From Ferribacterium limneticum (GTDB lineage Bacteria; Pseudomonadota; Gammaproteobacteria; Burkholderiales; Rhodocyclaceae): 64,000 nucleotides of DNA. Below the pieces are notes generated by a model that was given only the letters and a program-made list of their open reading frames with translations, made no database searches and was not told where the DNA came from. Position numbers and translations under genes: made by a program. Shown one piece after another: positions 21,404 through 32,875 of the stretch. Each line of letters starts with the position of its first letter. Positions within the stretch are counted from its first letter, which is position 1. The stretch covers positions 3,387,501 to 3,451,500 of the forward strand of contig NZ_CP075191.1 in the NCBI RefSeq assembly GCF_020510625.1, read 5' to 3'.

Positions 21404-21578
21404 TTGCCAGGCGCTCGATGAACATCAGCGCAAAAACGAGCAGGGCGAAGACGATTCCGTATTTGAACAGGCGCCAGCTCAGGGCAAGGTAGCTGCGGTT
21501 CCCGGTAAAAGCGTAGATCAGGAATCCGGCACCAATCGTCACGACAAGAATCACTGCCAGCAGACGCAGCAGCCACAT
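21390..21578 (-). CDS. Small two-span membrane protein
   Basis: The 62-residue product consists almost wholly of two hydrophobic helices (about 4-24 and 38-58) joined by TGNRSYLALSWRLFKYG, with a short cytoplasmic-type end. It is six bases downstream of lpxC on the same strand, so it is probably the last gene of the division cluster transcript. I do not recognise a characterised family. Similar small proteins occur near dciA/lpxC in betaproteobacteria as far as I recall, but this is not verified. Confidence 0.7.
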   Translation of the reverse strand: MWLLRLLAVILVVTIGAGFLIYAFTGNRSYLALSWRLFKYGIVFALLVFALMFIERLAIIPL

Positions 21579-21584
21579 GGTGAA

Positions 21585-22499
21585 TCAGGCCGCCTGAGCC
21601 AACCAGCGCGTGACGCCGCTTGGCGCGTGTTCCGCTTCCTCGAAGGTGGCGATTTCCCAGCAATTCTGCTGGTCGAGCAGGGCGCGGGCCAGCTGGTTGT
21701 TCAGGGCGTGGCCGCCCTTATGCGACGAATAAGACGCCAGCAGCGGATGACCGAGCAGATAGAGATCGCCGATCGCGTCGAGAATCTTGTGTTTGACGAA
21801 CTCGTCGCCATAACGCAGGCCATCCTGATTGAGGACGCGGAATTCGTCGAGCACGATGGCGTTTTCCAGGCCGCCACCGAGGGCGAGGCCGTTTTCACGC
21901 AGGTATTCGACTTCCTGCATGAAACCGAAGGTGCGGGCACGGGCCACTTCACGAACGTAGGATTGCTCGGCGAAATCGATTTCGGCCTTCTGGGCCGACT
22001 TGTCGATGGCCGGATGATTGAAAACAATGGAGAATTCCAGCTTGTAGCCGTCATAGGGCTCGAATCGCGCCCACTTGTCGCCATCCTTGACTTCGATGGT
22101 CTTGGTGACGCGAATGAATTTCTTGGCGGCGTTCTGTTCCTCGATGCCTGCCGACTGGATCAGGAACACGAAGGGTGCAGCCGAACCGTCGAGGATGGGT
22201 ACTTCGGGTGCATCCAGATCGACCCAGGCATTGTCGATGCCGAGACCGGCCAGGGCCGACATCAGGTGTTCGATGGTACCAACCTTCACTCCGTCCTTTT
22301 CGAGACAGGAGCACATGCGCGTATCGCCGACCATGAAAGCCTTGGCGGGAATATCCACCGGCTCCGCCAGATCGACGCGACGGAAGACGATGCCGGTATC
22401 CGGGGCAGCCGGGCGCAGGGTCATGTTGACCTTGACGCCGCCATGCAGCCCAACGCCCGAGGCGCGGATGACGGTCTTCAACGTGCGTTGCTTGAGCAT
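21585..22499 (-). CDS. lpxC: UDP-3-O-acyl-N-acetylglucosamine deacetylase
   Basis: The 304-residue zinc amidase catalyses the committed step of lipid A synthesis. Zinc ligands are His78 ([10 protein letters not shown]), His237 and Asp241 (HKILDAIGD), and the general acid His264 (HKGGHALNN), at positions matching E. coli LpxC almost exactly. The start at 22,499 ([21 protein letters not shown]) is the conserved one. It ends the dcw cluster after ftsZ, as in E. coli, with an 83-base gap that could hold its own promoter. Confidence 0.98.
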   Translation of the reverse strand: MLKQRTLKTVIRASGVGLHGGVKVNMTLRPAAPDTGIVFRRVDLAEPVDIPAKAFMVGDTRMCSCLEKDGVKVGTIEHLMSALAGLGIDNAWVDLDAPEVPILDGSAAPFVFLIQSAGIEEQNAAKKFIRVTKTIEVKDGDKWARFEPYDGYKLEFSIVFNHPAIDKSAQKAEIDFAEQSYVREVARARTFGFMQEVEYLRENGLALGGGLENAIVLDEFRVLNQDGLRYGDEFVKHKILDAIGDLYLLGHPLLASYSSHKGGHALNNQLARALLDQQNCWEIATFEEAEHAPSGVTRWLAQAA

Positions 22500-22582
22500 G
22501 CTAAGTACTTGAATGATTGGGGAAGGTGACGGATTGTAACACAAGCCGTCACCACCCTTTTTCAGAGAGAGCTTTTGTTACA

Positions 22583-23779
22583 TCAATCCGCCTGTTTGCG
22601 CAGGAAAGCCGGAATGTCGTAACGATCGACACCGCTGTTGGCCAGGGCCTCGACGGTGACATTGCTGCCGCCGCGCTGACCGCGACCGCGCAGCACGGCC
22701 GGTACATCCAGATGCGAATAATCCGGGGCCGAACCGAAGGCCACGGCATCGTGCGTACCCGTTGCCTGAGCCTGGACCAGCACCGGCTGGGTAAATACTT
22801 CCGGCTTGCTACGCACGGCGGCAGCCGCCTGGCCGAGGCCGGTGGCAACAACGGTCACGCGTAGGGCATCACCCATCAGTTCGTCGTACACGGCACCGAA
22901 GATGATGTGGGCATCATCGGCCGCGAAGGCCTTGACGGTGTTCATCACTTCGTTGACTTCCTTCATCTTCAGGTTGCCCTTGGCAGCGGTAATGTTCACC
23001 AGCACGCCCTTGGCACCGGACAGGTTGATGCCTTCAAGCAGCGGCGAGGCGACGGCCTGCTCGGCGGCGATGCGGGCGCGGTCGACGCCGGCAGCGGCGG
23101 CGGAGCCCATCATGGCGCGGCCCATTTCACCCATCACCGTGCGCACGTCTTCGAAGTCGACGTTGACCAGGCCCGGGTAAGTAATGATTTCGGCGATGCC
23201 GCCGACAGCATTTTTCAGCACGTCGTCGGCTGCCTTGAAGCAATCGTCGACATCGGCGTCGTCGCCCATGACTTCCATCAGCTTGTCGTTGAGGATGACG
23301 ATCAGCGAATCGACATGCTTGGCGAATTCGGCGATGCCGGCTTCAGCCGACTTCATGCGCTTGCCGCCTTCAAAGCTGAACGGCTTGGTGACCACGCCAA
23401 CGGTCAGGATGCCCATTTCGCGGGCGATTTCAGCGACCACCGGAGCAGCGCCCGTGCCCGTACCACCGCCCATACCGGCAGTGATGAAGGCCATGTGAGC
23501 GCCTTCCAGGGTGGCGCGAATTTCGTCGCGGTGCGCATCGGCAGCGGCCTTGCCGGCTTCCGGCTTGGCACCGGCACCGAGGCCGGTCTTGCCGAGCGAC
23601 AGCTTGCTCGATGCAGCATTGCGGCCCAGAGCCTGGGCATCGGTATTGGCGGCAATGAATTCAACGCCGCTGACACCTTCGCGAATCATGTGCTCGATGG
23701 CATTGCCACCAGCGCCACCGACCCCGAACACCTTGATGATCGTACCGGTTTCTTCGTCTTTCTCGATGATCTCAAACAT
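22583..23779 (-). CDS. ftsZ: Cell division protein FtsZ
   Basis: The 398-residue tubulin-like GTPase forms the Z ring. The tubulin signature GGGTGTG is at 104-110 after VFGVGGAGGNA, the T7 loop reads VDFEDVRTVM, and the C-terminal peptide YDIPAFLRKQAD binds FtsA and ZipA. A variable linker separates the GTPase core from that tail. An excellent AGAGGAGG ribosome site precedes the ATG. It follows ftsA by 35 bases. Confidence 0.99.
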   Translation of the reverse strand: MFEIIEKDEETGTIIKVFGVGGAGGNAIEHMIREGVSGVEFIAANTDAQALGRNAASSKLSLGKTGLGAGAKPEAGKAAADAHRDEIRATLEGAHMAFITAGMGGGTGTGAAPVVAEIAREMGILTVGVVTKPFSFEGGKRMKSAEAGIAEFAKHVDSLIVILNDKLMEVMGDDADVDDCFKAADDVLKNAVGGIAEIITYPGLVNVDFEDVRTVMGEMGRAMMGSAAAAGVDRARIAAEQAVASPLLEGINLSGAKGVLVNITAAKGNLKMKEVNEVMNTVKAFAADDAHIIFGAVYDELMGDALRVTVVATGLGQAAAAVRSKPEVFTQPVLVQAQATGTHDAVAFGSAPDYSHLDVPAVLRGRGQRGGSNVTVEALANSGVDRYDIPAFLRKQAD

Positions 23780-23814
23780 GACTACCTCCTCTGAAAAAAC
23801 TGTTCAATGACAAA

Positions 23815-25044
23815 TCAAAAATTCTTGGCAAACCAGGATTTCATGCCGTCGAAGACGTCCTTGAAACCCTGCTTTTCCTGGATCTTCTGGCCGCGCTTGC
23901 GCTGGGCCTGGGCTTCGAGCAGCAGGCCGAAGGCCGTCGAGAAGCGCGGGCTTTGCACGACGTCGGCCAGGCTGCCGGTGTATTTCGGGTTACCCAGGCG
24001 AACCGGCATATGGAAGATTTCCTCGCCCAGTTCGACCATGCCCGGCATGACGCTGGCACCGCCGGTCAGCACGATGCCGGAGGACAACACTTCCTCGAAG
24101 CCGGCGCGGCGCAGTTCGTTCTGGATCAGCTCGTAAAGCTCTTCAACACGCGGCTGGATGACATCGGCCAGGGCGCGACGGCTCAGCTTGCGGCTCGGAC
24201 GGTCGTCAACACCGGCAACTTCCATGTTCTCGGCAGCATCGGCCAGTTGCGACAGGGCACAGCCGTACTTGCACTTGATGTCTTCGGCTTCGCGGGTCGG
24301 CGTACGCAGCGCCATGGCGATGTCGTTGGTGATCTGATCGCCGGCGATGGGAATAACCGAGGTGTGGCGAATGGCGCCCTGCGTCCAGACAGCGATGTCG
24401 GTCGTGCCGCCGCCGATGTCGATCAGGCAGACGCCGAGATCCTTCTCGTCTTCAGACAACACGGCGTAGCTGGAAGCCAGCGGCTGCAGGACCAGATCAT
24501 TCACTTCCAGACCGCAGCGACGCACGCATTTGACGATGTTCTGGGCGGCCGAGACGGCGCCGGTGACGATGTGCGTTTTCACTTCAAGACGCATGCCGCT
24601 CATGCCGATCGGCTCGCGGATGCCGTCCTGGCCGTCGATGACGAATTCCTGGGTGAGGATGTGCAGGATTTCCTGATCGGCCGGGATCGGCATCGCCTTG
24701 GCGGTTTCGATGACGCGTTCGACGTCGGTCTGGGTGACTTCCTTGTCCTTGATCGCCACCATGCCGTTCGAGTTGAAGCTCTTGATATGGCTGCCGGCGA
24801 TGCCGGTATAGACGTCCCTGACCTTGCAGTCGGCCATCAGCTCGACCTCCTGGACGACCCGGCTGATGGTGTGCACGGTGTCCTCGATGTTCACCACGAC
24901 GCCCTTCTTCAAGCCGCGCGAATCCTGCGAGCCCACGCCAATCACGTTCAGGTTGCCTTCCTGGTTAATCTCGGCGACCAGCGCGACGATCTTCGACGTC
25001 CCGATATCCAGACCGACGACCAGATCCTTGTTGTCCCTGCTCAT
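23815..25044 (-). CDS. ftsA: Cell division protein FtsA
   Basis: The 409-residue actin-like ATPase tethers FtsZ to the membrane. The phosphate loops are LVVGLDIGTSKI at the N-terminus and CLIDIGGGTTDIAV in the middle, with SGIVLTGGASVMPGM later. The C-terminus KSWFAKNF is the amphipathic membrane-targeting helix. It is separated from ftsQ by four bases. Confidence 0.98.
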   Translation of the reverse strand: MSRDNKDLVVGLDIGTSKIVALVAEINQEGNLNVIGVGSQDSRGLKKGVVVNIEDTVHTISRVVQEVELMADCKVRDVYTGIAGSHIKSFNSNGMVAIKDKEVTQTDVERVIETAKAMPIPADQEILHILTQEFVIDGQDGIREPIGMSGMRLEVKTHIVTGAVSAAQNIVKCVRRCGLEVNDLVLQPLASSYAVLSEDEKDLGVCLIDIGGGTTDIAVWTQGAIRHTSVIPIAGDQITNDIAMALRTPTREAEDIKCKYGCALSQLADAAENMEVAGVDDRPSRKLSRRALADVIQPRVEELYELIQNELRRAGFEEVLSSGIVLTGGASVMPGMVELGEEIFHMPVRLGNPKYTGSLADVVQSPRFSTAFGLLLEAQAQRKRGQKIQEKQGFKDVFDGMKSWFAKNF

Positions 25045-25048
25045 ATGC

Positions 25049-25789
25049 TTACTTTCCCTTTACTTCGGCTGCGACTCTCATCGCAAAACCGTTCGGATAC
25101 CGCAAATCCACGACTGCCGGCCGGACCGCCCGTTTGGCGACCGTTTCCGGATAAATTTCTATAAAGCGCTGCAGACGCACACCCACCGGCGATTTCGGCT
25201 GCTCGCGGCCGATATCCACCAGCATGCCGTTCTGCAATTTCAACTGCCAGGCCAGGCGCGGCGACAGGATGACCTGCACCGGTTTTTCGTCCACTGCCTG
25301 AAACGAACCAATAAATTCGCCGTAATGCTTGAGCACTTCCTGTGCCGTGCCCTGCGGCCCGAACAACAGCGGCAGCCCGGAGCCATCCTCGGCCGGCAGC
25401 ACGGCGGCAAACACCTCGCCGTAGCTGTTGACCAGTTCGCCCCGCCCCTCGCCCCAGCGGGCCACCGGCTTGTGCTCCTCGATGCTGATTTCCAGGCGAT
25501 CCGGCCACTGCCGCCGGACTTCCACCTTGCGCACCCAGGGCAGTTTTTCCAGCGCCCCGCGCACCGACTCCAGATTCAGGCTGAAGAAATTGCCCTTCAG
25601 CGCCGCCGGCAACACCTGCTCCACCTCGCCGCGCTTGGTATGGGGCAAAGCCTCGGCAAAAACCACATGCCGCACCGGCAGGGACGGCACGCGCACCAGC
25701 CAGACCGCCGCGGCGGCCAGCAACGCGGCAGCGGCGACCAGCATCAGCAGGTCGGCAAGCGCGTTCAGCAGGTGCGGTTTGTTCCACAT
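25049..25789 (-). CDS. ftsQ: Cell division protein FtsQ
   Basis: The 246-residue bitopic protein has one N-terminal span (about 11-31), a POTRA domain beginning VRHVVFAEALPHTKRGEVEQVLP, the FSLNLESVRGALEKLPWVRKVEVRRQWPDRLEISIEEHKPVARWG block, and a beta domain. It links FtsB/FtsL to the divisome. Its place between ddl and ftsA is canonical. Confidence 0.95.
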   Translation of the reverse strand: MWNKPHLLNALADLLMLVAAAALLAAAAVWLVRVPSLPVRHVVFAEALPHTKRGEVEQVLPAALKGNFFSLNLESVRGALEKLPWVRKVEVRRQWPDRLEISIEEHKPVARWGEGRGELVNSYGEVFAAVLPAEDGSGLPLLFGPQGTAQEVLKHYGEFIGSFQAVDEKPVQVILSPRLAWQLKLQNGMLVDIGREQPKSPVGVRLQRFIEIYPETVAKRAVRPAVVDLRYPNGFAMRVAAEVKGK

Positions 25790-25801
25790 TCATTGGCTCG
25801 T

Positions 25802-26707
25802 TTAGTCGTTCGCCGCGAGTTCAAGGACGCGTCGAACCAGCGTCGGGTAGTCCATGCCGTTCACCCGGGCTGCCATCGGCACCAGCGAGTGGTCGGTCAT
25901 GCCCGGCGCGGTATTCACTTCCAGGAAGTAATGCTTGCCGTCCTCGTCCATCAGAAAATCGACCCGGCCCCAGCCACGGCCGCCCAGGATGCGGAAAGCT
26001 TCCAGGGCGCCCTTGCGGATTTCCATTTCCTTGGCTTCCGGCAGGCCGCAGGGGCACAGGTATTTCGTGTCGTCGCGGTTGTACTTGGCTTCGTAGTCGT
26101 ACCACTCGGTGGCCGGCTCGATCTTGATGATCGGCATAGCTTGGTCGCCGATGATGCCGACCGTGTACTCGCCGCCCATCACGCCCTTTTCGGCGATAAC
26201 CAGCGGATCGTGCCGGGCTGCCTCTTCGTAAGCGGCCTTCAGCGCACCGCGCTCCTTGACCTTGGTGACGCCAATCGACGAGCCTTCGCGGGCCGGTTTG
26301 ACGAACAGCGGCAGGCCAAGCTCTTCCTCGATCTCGGCAAAATCGGAATCGGCGGTCAGCAGGGCGTATTCGGGAATGGCCAGGCCAGCCGCCTGCCACA
26401 TCAGCTTGGTGCGGAACTTGTCCATGGCCAGCGCCGAAGCCAGCACACCGGACCCGGTATAGGGAATGTGCATCACTTCCAGCGCGCCCTGGATGGTGCC
26501 GTCTTCGCCATGGCGGCCATGCAGCGCGATGAAGGCGCGGTCGTAACCCTTCAAGTCATCCAGCGTCTGGCTGGCCGGATCGAAGGCGTGGGCGTCGATG
26601 CCCTGCCCTTGCAACGCTGCCAGCACACGCGAACCGCTGTTCAGGGAGACCTCGCGCTCAGCGGACGTGCCGCCGAAGAGGACTGCGACTTTTCCGAAAC
26701 CGCTCAT
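25802..26707 (-). CDS. ddl: D-alanine--D-alanine ligase
   Basis: The 301-residue ATP-grasp enzyme makes D-Ala-D-Ala for the pentapeptide. Motifs include [17 protein letters not shown], the ATP-grasp [43 protein letters not shown] with metal ligands, and SLVPMAA. The ATG overlaps the murC stop by four bases. It corresponds to DdlB of the E. coli dcw cluster. No murB lies between it and murC. Confidence 0.97.
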   Translation of the reverse strand: MSGFGKVAVLFGGTSAEREVSLNSGSRVLAALQGQGIDAHAFDPASQTLDDLKGYDRAFIALHGRHGEDGTIQGALEVMHIPYTGSGVLASALAMDKFRTKLMWQAAGLAIPEYALLTADSDFAEIEEELGLPLFVKPAREGSSIGVTKVKERGALKAAYEEAARHDPLVIAEKGVMGGEYTVGIIGDQAMPIIKIEPATEWYDYEAKYNRDDTKYLCPCGLPEAKEMEIRKGALEAFRILGGRGWGRVDFLMDEDGKHYFLEVNTAPGMTDHSLVPMAARVNGMDYPTLVRRVLELAAND

Positions 26708-28095
26708 TTGAACTCCACCACCTTGCCCGGCACGGCACCGATCGAACCGGCGCCCATGCACAACACCACATCGCCATCACGGGCGACATCCATAATCGTT
26801 TGCGGCATGGCCGCGATATCCTCGACAAACACCGGCTCGACCTTGCCGCTCACCCGCAGGGCGCGGGCCAGCGAACGGCCGTCGGCGGCAACAATCGGTG
26901 CTTCGCCGGCGGCGTAAATCTCGGCCAGGCACAGCGCATCGACGGTGCTCAGCACCTTGACGAAGTCTTCAAAGCAGTCACGCGTCCGCGTGTAACGGTG
27001 CGGCTGGAAAGCCAGCACCAGGCGGCGCCCCGGGAAGGCGCCCCGAGCAGCGGCCAGCGTCGCTGCCATCTCGACCGGGTGATGGCCGTAGTCATCGACC
27101 AGCGTGAAGCTGCCACCGGCCGGCAGAGCCACTTCGCCGTAGCGCTGGAAGCGGCGGCCAACGCCCTTGAACTCGGCCAATGCCTTGACGATAGCGGCAT
27201 CGGACACCTGCACTTCAGTCGCCACGGCAATCGCCGCCAGCGCGTTGAGCACGTTGTGCATGCCCGGCGTATTCAGTGTGATCGACAGACGCGAGGTCGT
27301 GCCATTGACGCGGACACAGTCGAAGCGCATTTGACCGTTATCGGCAACGATATTCTCGGCGTAGAAATTGCACTCGTTGGACAGTCCGTAGGTGATGATC
27401 TGCTTCGGCACACGCGGCAGGATGTCGCGGATATTGGCGTCGTCACCGCAAACCACGGCCACGCCGTAGAACGGTAGGCGATTGAGGAAATCGACGAAGG
27501 CCGACTTCAGGCGCTCGAAGTCATGGCCGTAGGTTTCCATGTGGTCGGCATCGATGTTGGTGACCACCGAAATGACCGGAGACAGGAAGAGGAAAGAGGC
27601 ATCCGACTCGTCCGCTTCGGCGACCAGGAAGTCACCGCTGCCCAGACGGGCGTTGGCGCCGGCGGCATTCAGGCGGCCGCCGATGACAAAGGTCGGGTCG
27701 ATGCCACCTTCGGCCAGGATGCTGGTCACGAGGCTGGTCGTCGTCGTCTTGCCATGGGTACCGGCAATGGCGATGCCGCTCTTCAGGCGCATCAGTTCGG
27801 CCAGCATCTGGGCACGCGGCACGACCGGGATTTTCTTTTCGCGGGCGGCGATCACTTCCGGGTTGTCGGCCTTGACTGCGGTCGAGATGACCACGGCATC
27901 GGCACCGGCAATGTTCTCGGCAGCGTGACCCACCGTCACTTTGACGCCCTCGCCTTCAAGCCGGCGGGTCGTTGCGCTGGCCGCCAGATCGGAGCCGGTC
28001 ACGGTGAAATCGAGGTGGGCCAGCACTTCGGCAATGCCGCTCATGCCCGAACCGCCAACGCCGACGAAGTGGATGTGTTTGACCTTGTGTTTCAT
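26704..28095 (-). CDS. murC: UDP-N-acetylmuramate--L-alanine ligase
   Basis: The 463-residue ligase adds L-Ala to UDP-MurNAc. It has the N-terminal Rossmann [17 protein letters not shown], the P-loop [10 protein letters not shown], and [10 protein letters not shown] in the C-terminal domain. The start at 28,095 is preceded by GAGGGCGAA. It is the only gene in this part of the cluster not overlapped by its upstream neighbour: a 109-base GC-rich spacer separates it from murG. Confidence 0.98.
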   Translation of the reverse strand: MKHKVKHIHFVGVGGSGMSGIAEVLAHLDFTVTGSDLAASATTRRLEGEGVKVTVGHAAENIAGADAVVISTAVKADNPEVIAAREKKIPVVPRAQMLAELMRLKSGIAIAGTHGKTTTTSLVTSILAEGGIDPTFVIGGRLNAAGANARLGSGDFLVAEADESDASFLFLSPVISVVTNIDADHMETYGHDFERLKSAFVDFLNRLPFYGVAVVCGDDANIRDILPRVPKQIITYGLSNECNFYAENIVADNGQMRFDCVRVNGTTSRLSITLNTPGMHNVLNALAAIAVATEVQVSDAAIVKALAEFKGVGRRFQRYGEVALPAGGSFTLVDDYGHHPVEMAATLAAARGAFPGRRLVLAFQPHRYTRTRDCFEDFVKVLSTVDALCLAEIYAAGEAPIVAADGRSLARALRVSGKVEPVFVEDIAAMPQTIMDVARDGDVVLCMGAGSIGAVPGKVVEFK

Positions 28096-28133
28096 TTCGC
28101 CCTCGCGATAACGCGTTGGAAGTTGTTTGAATA

Positions 28134-28200
28134 TTTCAGAGCACGAGGGCCGGCGGCATTTGCCGTACTCGCATCCCCGCAGCGCGGGGCCCCTGCTCGG
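28134..28200. repeat. Palindromic GC-rich spacer between murG and murC
   Basis: The 109-base gap contains CCCCGC-AGC-GCGGGG (28,175-28,189), a CGGC-ATTT-GCCG hairpin near 28,153-28,165, and GAGCAC at its left that mirrors GCTC to the right. It looks like a small insert in a cluster whose genes otherwise overlap. No coding potential is seen. Confidence 0.5.
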
Positions 28201-28204
28201 TAGC

Positions 28205-29263
28205 TCATTTCGCCCCCTCTGCACAGATATGCGCCACTTCTTCGGCGGCATCGGGTTTGGCCAGACTGCGGGCCTTTTCGGCCATTTCCAGCAGCTGGCT
28301 ACGGGAGTAATTGCGGATCAGGGAGATGGCATCCGGCGTCAGGTCGGTTTGCGGCAGCAGGAAGGCGCCGCCGGCATGGACCAGGAATTTCGCGTTGCCG
28401 GTCTGATGGTCATCAACCGCATGCGGGAAAGGCACCAGGATGCTGGCCACGCCAGCCGCTGCCAGTTCGGCAATGGTCAGCGCGCCGGCGCGGCAGATGA
28501 CCAGATCGGCCCACTCGTAGGCACCCGCCATGTCTTCGATGAACGAAACACAGTGGGCCTGGACGCCGACGGCAGCGTAATTGGCCTTCAATGCCTCGAT
28601 ATGCTTTTCGCCCGCCTGATGGACGATCTGCGGCTGGTCGCTTTCTCCGAGCAGCGCCATGCCCTGCGGCACCATTTCATTCAGCGCCTGTGCGCCAAGG
28701 CTGCCGCCGATGACCAGGACGCGCAAGGCGCCGGTCCGCTCGGCAAAACGCTCGGCCGGCGGGGCGATGTTGGCGATTTCCGGGCGCACCGGATTACCGA
28801 CCCAGTCGCCTTTCTTGAACACTTCCGGGAAGCCGGTCACGATGCGATCAGCCACACCAGCCAGCACGCGATTGGCCAGACCGGCCACCGAATTCTGTTC
28901 GTGCAGCACCAGCGGCACGCCGGTCAGCGCGGCCATCATGCCGCCCGGGAAAGTGATGTAGCCGCCCATGCCGAGCACGACATTCGGCTTGACCTGACGG
29001 ATGGCCTTGAGGCCCTGCCAGAAACCGCGCAGCAGATTGACCGGCAGCAGCAGCTTGCGCAGGATGCCTTTGCCACGCAGGGCGGAGAACTTGACCCAGA
29101 CCATTTCGAAACCGTGCTGCGGCACCAGTCTGGCTTCCATGCCTTCCGGATTGCCCAGCCAGACAACGCGCCAGCCGGCATCGCGCAACTTGTGGGCAAC
29201 GGCCAGCGCCGGGAAGATGTGGCCACCGGTACCGCCAGCCATGACCAGGATGGTCTTGCTCAT
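28205..29263 (-). CDS. murG: UDP-GlcNAc transferase MurG (lipid II synthase)
   Basis: The 352-residue GT28 enzyme adds GlcNAc to lipid I at the inner face of the membrane. Motifs are [57 protein letters not shown] and [15 protein letters not shown]. The ATG at 29,263 overlaps the ftsW stop by four bases. Confidence 0.97.
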   Translation of the reverse strand: MSKTILVMAGGTGGHIFPALAVAHKLRDAGWRVVWLGNPEGMEARLVPQHGFEMVWVKFSALRGKGILRKLLLPVNLLRGFWQGLKAIRQVKPNVVLGMGGYITFPGGMMAALTGVPLVLHEQNSVAGLANRVLAGVADRIVTGFPEVFKKGDWVGNPVRPEIANIAPPAERFAERTGALRVLVIGGSLGAQALNEMVPQGMALLGESDQPQIVHQAGEKHIEALKANYAAVGVQAHCVSFIEDMAGAYEWADLVICRAGALTIAELAAAGVASILVPFPHAVDDHQTGNAKFLVHAGGAFLLPQTDLTPDAISLIRNYSRSQLLEMAEKARSLAKPDAAEEVAHICAEGAK

Positions 29264-30423
29264 AGCTTGCCTCCGCGCATCAATTGCCGATTTTCCCAAT
29301 CCACCCGCAGAAGAATCGCCAAGGCCACGCAGTTGGCCAGAATGCCCGATCCGCCGAAACTCATCAGCGGCAGGGTCAGGCCCTTGGTCGGCAGCAGGCC
29401 CATGTTGACGCCCATGTTGATGAAGGACTGGACGCCAATCCAGATACCCATGCCCATTGCCACCAGCGCCGGATAGAGGCGGTCGAGCTGGACGCACTGG
29501 CGGCCGATGGCGAAGGCGCGCTGGACGACCAATGCGAACAACGCGATCACCGCGACGACGCCGAAAAAGCCCAGTTCCTCGGCGATGACGGCGAGCAGGA
29601 AGTCGGTATGCGCTTCCGGCAGGTAGAACAGTTTCTCGACGCTGGCGCCAAGACCGACACCGAACAGTTCGCCGCGACCGAAGGCAATCAGCGAATGCGA
29701 CAACTGGTAACCACGACCGAAGGCATCGGCCCACGGGTCCATGAAGCCGAACACCCGGTCGCGCCGGTAGGGCGAGACGACGATCATGATCGTGAAGGCG
29801 ATCAGCAGGCCGACGATCAGCATGGCGAACAGCCGGGCCTTGAGGCCGCCAAGAAACAGGATGCCCATGGCGATCGAGATGATGACGACGAAGGCGCCGA
29901 AGTCCGGTTCTTTCAGCAACAGCATGCCGACCACGGCCATCGCCCCGAACATCGGCAGGAAGGCCTGCTTCAGGTCGTGCATCACGTTGATCTTGCGCAC
30001 GGTGTAATCCGCGGCGTAAAGCACCGCGAACATCTTCATCAGCTCGGACGGCTGCAGATTGGCAAAGCCGAGTGACAGCCAGCGGCGGGCACCATTGACA
30101 TCCTTGCCGAGGCCGGGAATCAGCACGATGGCAAGCAGGGCGACGCCGATCATGAACAGATAAGGCGAATATTTTTGCCACAGCGACAGCGGCACCTGGA
30201 AGGCAACGGCGGCAGCGACCAGGCCGATGCACAGGAAGATGCCCTGGCGAATCAGGTAGTAGGCCGGTTGATGGCCGGTCGACCGGCCACCCTCGGCAAT
30301 CGCGATCGAAGCCGAGTAGACAAACACCATCCCGGCGAACAACAGGATCAACACGCTCCACAGCAGCGCGTAGTCGATCTCGGCCACCTGGCGGCGCGGG
30401 GAGTCGAGGGCGCCGATCATCAT
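29260..30423 (-). CDS. ftsW: Septal glycan polymerase FtsW
   Basis: The 387-residue SEDS protein polymerises lipid II at the septum with FtsI. It has about ten spans, [11 protein letters not shown] after the first span, [19 protein letters not shown] with the conserved Pro-Ser-Glu, the catalytic-region KEPDFGAF, and [16 protein letters not shown] near the end. Two adjacent ATGs (30,423 and 30,420) fit; the first gives an ATGA overlap with the murD stop. Confidence 0.97.
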   Translation of the reverse strand: MMIGALDSPRRQVAEIDYALLWSVLILLFAGMVFVYSASIAIAEGGRSTGHQPAYYLIRQGIFLCIGLVAAAVAFQVPLSLWQKYSPYLFMIGVALLAIVLIPGLGKDVNGARRWLSLGFANLQPSELMKMFAVLYAADYTVRKINVMHDLKQAFLPMFGAMAVVGMLLLKEPDFGAFVVIISIAMGILFLGGLKARLFAMLIVGLLIAFTIMIVVSPYRRDRVFGFMDPWADAFGRGYQLSHSLIAFGRGELFGVGLGASVEKLFYLPEAHTDFLLAVIAEELGFFGVVAVIALFALVVQRAFAIGRQCVQLDRLYPALVAMGMGIWIGVQSFINMGVNMGLLPTKGLTLPLMSFGGSGILANCVALAILLRVDWENRQLMRGGKL

Positions 30424-31772
30424 GCTGACAGCCCCTTCACCGCATCGATGAAAGCCTGGGCGCGGTGCGCGTAGTTGCGGTACATGTCGAGGCTGGCGCA
30501 GGCCGGCGAGAGCAGCACGCAATCGCCATATTGAGCCTGGGCGGCCAGCCAAAGAACGGCATCTTCCATATCGCCGACAATCCGGGTCGGCACGCCGCTG
30601 CCTTCGAGGGCCATGCCGATGGCAGCGGCATCGCGGCCGATCAGCGCCACGGCACGAGCGTGCTTTTCCAGCGCCGGCTTGAGCGGCGAAAAATCCTGCC
30701 CCTTACCGTCGCCGCCGAGGACGATGGCCACCTTGCGGCCCATCCCTTCGATGGCGGCCAGCGTGGCGCCGACATTGGTGCCTTTGGAGTCATCGACATA
30801 GAGCACGCCGCCGATTTCAGCCACCGTCTCGACCCGGTGCGGCAGACCGGAGAAGGTTTTCAGCGGTTCGACCAGGCGTGCCACCTGGACACCGACCGCC
30901 TCACACAGGGCCAATGCGGCCATCGCATTGGCGGCATTGTGCAAACCGGACAGCTTCAGGGCGTCAATCGCAACAATCTTTTCCTTGCCACGGCCGATGG
31001 CGCCGTCGGCATAGCCGTAATCGACACCGCGCGGCGCGGCGTTCAGGCCGAAAGTCACCATAGCTCGACCGCAGCGGCCATTGGCCATCGACCAGTCGTC
31101 GTCGCGGTTCAGGACCATGACGCCCTTGCCCTGAAAAACGCGCGACTTGGCGGCGGCGTAGTTGGCCAGGCTGCCCTCGTAACGGTCGAGGTGATCTTCC
31201 GAGATGTTGAGTACCGTGGCTGCTTCGGCATTCAGGTGGTGCGTCGTTTCGAGCTGGAAGCTGGACAGTTCGACCACCCAGACTTGCGGCAGAGTGCCGG
31301 CATCCTGCGCGTCCATCAGGGCATCGAGCGCCGACGGCGAAATGTTGCCGCAGGCGATGGCCGGCACACCGGCACCGTTGAGTAGATGGGCGGTCAGCGC
31401 CGTGGTTGTCGTCTTGCCATTGCTGCCGGTGATGGCAATGATCTGCGAGCCCGGCACTTGTTCACGCACGCCGGCAGCGAACAGTTCGATTTCCGAAATC
31501 ACCGGCACCGCAAGCGCGGCAATCGCCGACGTCGCCTTGGGCACGCCCGGCGACAGCGCCACGAAATCGGCGCCAGCGAAAGCCGCTTCGGCAAAAGCCC
31601 CGGCCACCAGTTCGGCACCCGGCGCAACGCGCTGCAGCGCCTCGACATTCGGCGGATTGTCGCGCGAATCGGCGACCCGGACAACCGCGCCCTGACGATG
31701 CAGCCACTTGGCCATCGCCAGTCCGGACTCACCGAGCCCGACAACCACAACGCGTTTGCCCTTGAGTTCCAT
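30420..31772 (-). CDS. murD: UDP-MurNAc-L-alanine--D-glutamate ligase
   Basis: The 450-residue ligase adds D-Glu. The N-terminal domain has [16 protein letters not shown] and ALSPGVP, the P-loop is [13 protein letters not shown], and the C-terminal domain has [14 protein letters not shown] and [22 protein letters not shown]. The ATG shares one base with the mraY stop (TAATG). Confidence 0.98.
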   Translation of the reverse strand: MELKGKRVVVVGLGESGLAMAKWLHRQGAVVRVADSRDNPPNVEALQRVAPGAELVAGAFAEAAFAGADFVALSPGVPKATSAIAALAVPVISEIELFAAGVREQVPGSQIIAITGSNGKTTTTALTAHLLNGAGVPAIACGNISPSALDALMDAQDAGTLPQVWVVELSSFQLETTHHLNAEAATVLNISEDHLDRYEGSLANYAAAKSRVFQGKGVMVLNRDDDWSMANGRCGRAMVTFGLNAAPRGVDYGYADGAIGRGKEKIVAIDALKLSGLHNAANAMAALALCEAVGVQVARLVEPLKTFSGLPHRVETVAEIGGVLYVDDSKGTNVGATLAAIEGMGRKVAIVLGGDGKGQDFSPLKPALEKHARAVALIGRDAAAIGMALEGSGVPTRIVGDMEDAVLWLAAQAQYGDCVLLSPACASLDMYRNYAHRAQAFIDAVKGLSA

Positions 31773-32875
31773 TAGCGCAGTTTCAAGGTGGAGAGCCCGA
31801 CCAGCACGAGCATGATGGTGATGATCCAGAAGCGGACGACGACTTGCGTCTCCTTCCAGCCGGTTTGTTCGAAGTGGTGATGCAGCGGCGCCATGCGCAG
31901 GATGCGCCGGCCCTCGCCGAATTTTTTCTTGGTGTATTTGAACCAGCCGACCTGCAGCATCACCGACAGGGTTTCGACGACGAAGACGCCGCCCATGATC
32001 AGCAGCACGATTTCCTGACGGACGATCACGGCCACGGTGCCGAGCGCGGCACCGAGCGCCAGCGCGCCGACATCACCCATAAACACTTCGGCCGGGTAGG
32101 CGTTGAACCACAGGAAGCCGAGTCCCGCCCCGGCGATGGCACCAAGGAAGATGCACAGTTCGCCGGCGCCCGGCACGTAGGGAATCAGCAGGTACTTGGC
32201 GTAAACCGCGTGACCGGTGACGTAGGCGATCAGCGCGAAGGCGGCGGCGATCATCACGGTCGGCATGATCGCCAGGCCATCGAGGCCATCGGTCAGGTTG
32301 ACCGCGTTGCTGGTGCCGACGATCACGAAGTAGGTCAGCGTGATGAAGCCGACGACGCCCAGCGGGTAAGCCATGGTCTTGAAGAAGGGAATGATCAGTT
32401 CGGTCTGGGCCGGGCTTTTGGCCGAGAAGGCGATGAAGAGCGCGGCACCGATGCCGAGCACCGACTGCCAGAAGAATTTCCAGCGACTGGCCAGGCCGTT
32501 CGGGTCGCGATAGACCACCTTCTTCCAGTCGTCGTACCAGCCGACGATGCCGTAGCCGAGCGTGACGACCAGCACCGTCCACACGTATTTATTCGACAAG
32601 TCGCCCCAGAGCAGGGTCGTGATGCCGATGGCGATCAGGATCAGGACGCCGCCCATGGTTGGCGTGCCGGATTTGACCAGGTGGGTCTGCGGGCCGTCGT
32701 TGCGCACCGCCTGGCCGATCTTCTTGGCCGCCAGCCAGCGGATGACCGCCGGGCCGGCCGCCAGCGACAGCAGCAGCGCCGTCATCGTCGCCAGCACGGC
32801 GCGCAGCGTGATGTAGTTGAAGACGTTGAAGAAGCGAACGTCCTGGGCGAGCCATTGGGCCAGTGCGAGCAGCAT
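31772..32875 (-). CDS. mraY: Phospho-MurNAc-pentapeptide transferase
   Basis: The 367-residue protein with about ten spans links the UDP-MurNAc-pentapeptide to undecaprenyl phosphate, forming lipid I. Signatures are [13 protein letters not shown] near residue 70, [36 protein letters not shown] and [13 protein letters not shown]. It shares one base with murF upstream (TGATG). Confidence 0.98.
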   Translation of the reverse strand: MLLALAQWLAQDVRFFNVFNYITLRAVLATMTALLLSLAAGPAVIRWLAAKKIGQAVRNDGPQTHLVKSGTPTMGGVLILIAIGITTLLWGDLSNKYVWTVLVVTLGYGIVGWYDDWKKVVYRDPNGLASRWKFFWQSVLGIGAALFIAFSAKSPAQTELIIPFFKTMAYPLGVVGFITLTYFVIVGTSNAVNLTDGLDGLAIMPTVMIAAAFALIAYVTGHAVYAKYLLIPYVPGAGELCIFLGAIAGAGLGFLWFNAYPAEVFMGDVGALALGAALGTVAVIVRQEIVLLIMGGVFVVETLSVMLQVGWFKYTKKKFGEGRRILRMAPLHHHFEQTGWKETQVVVRFWIITIMLVLVGLSTLKLR

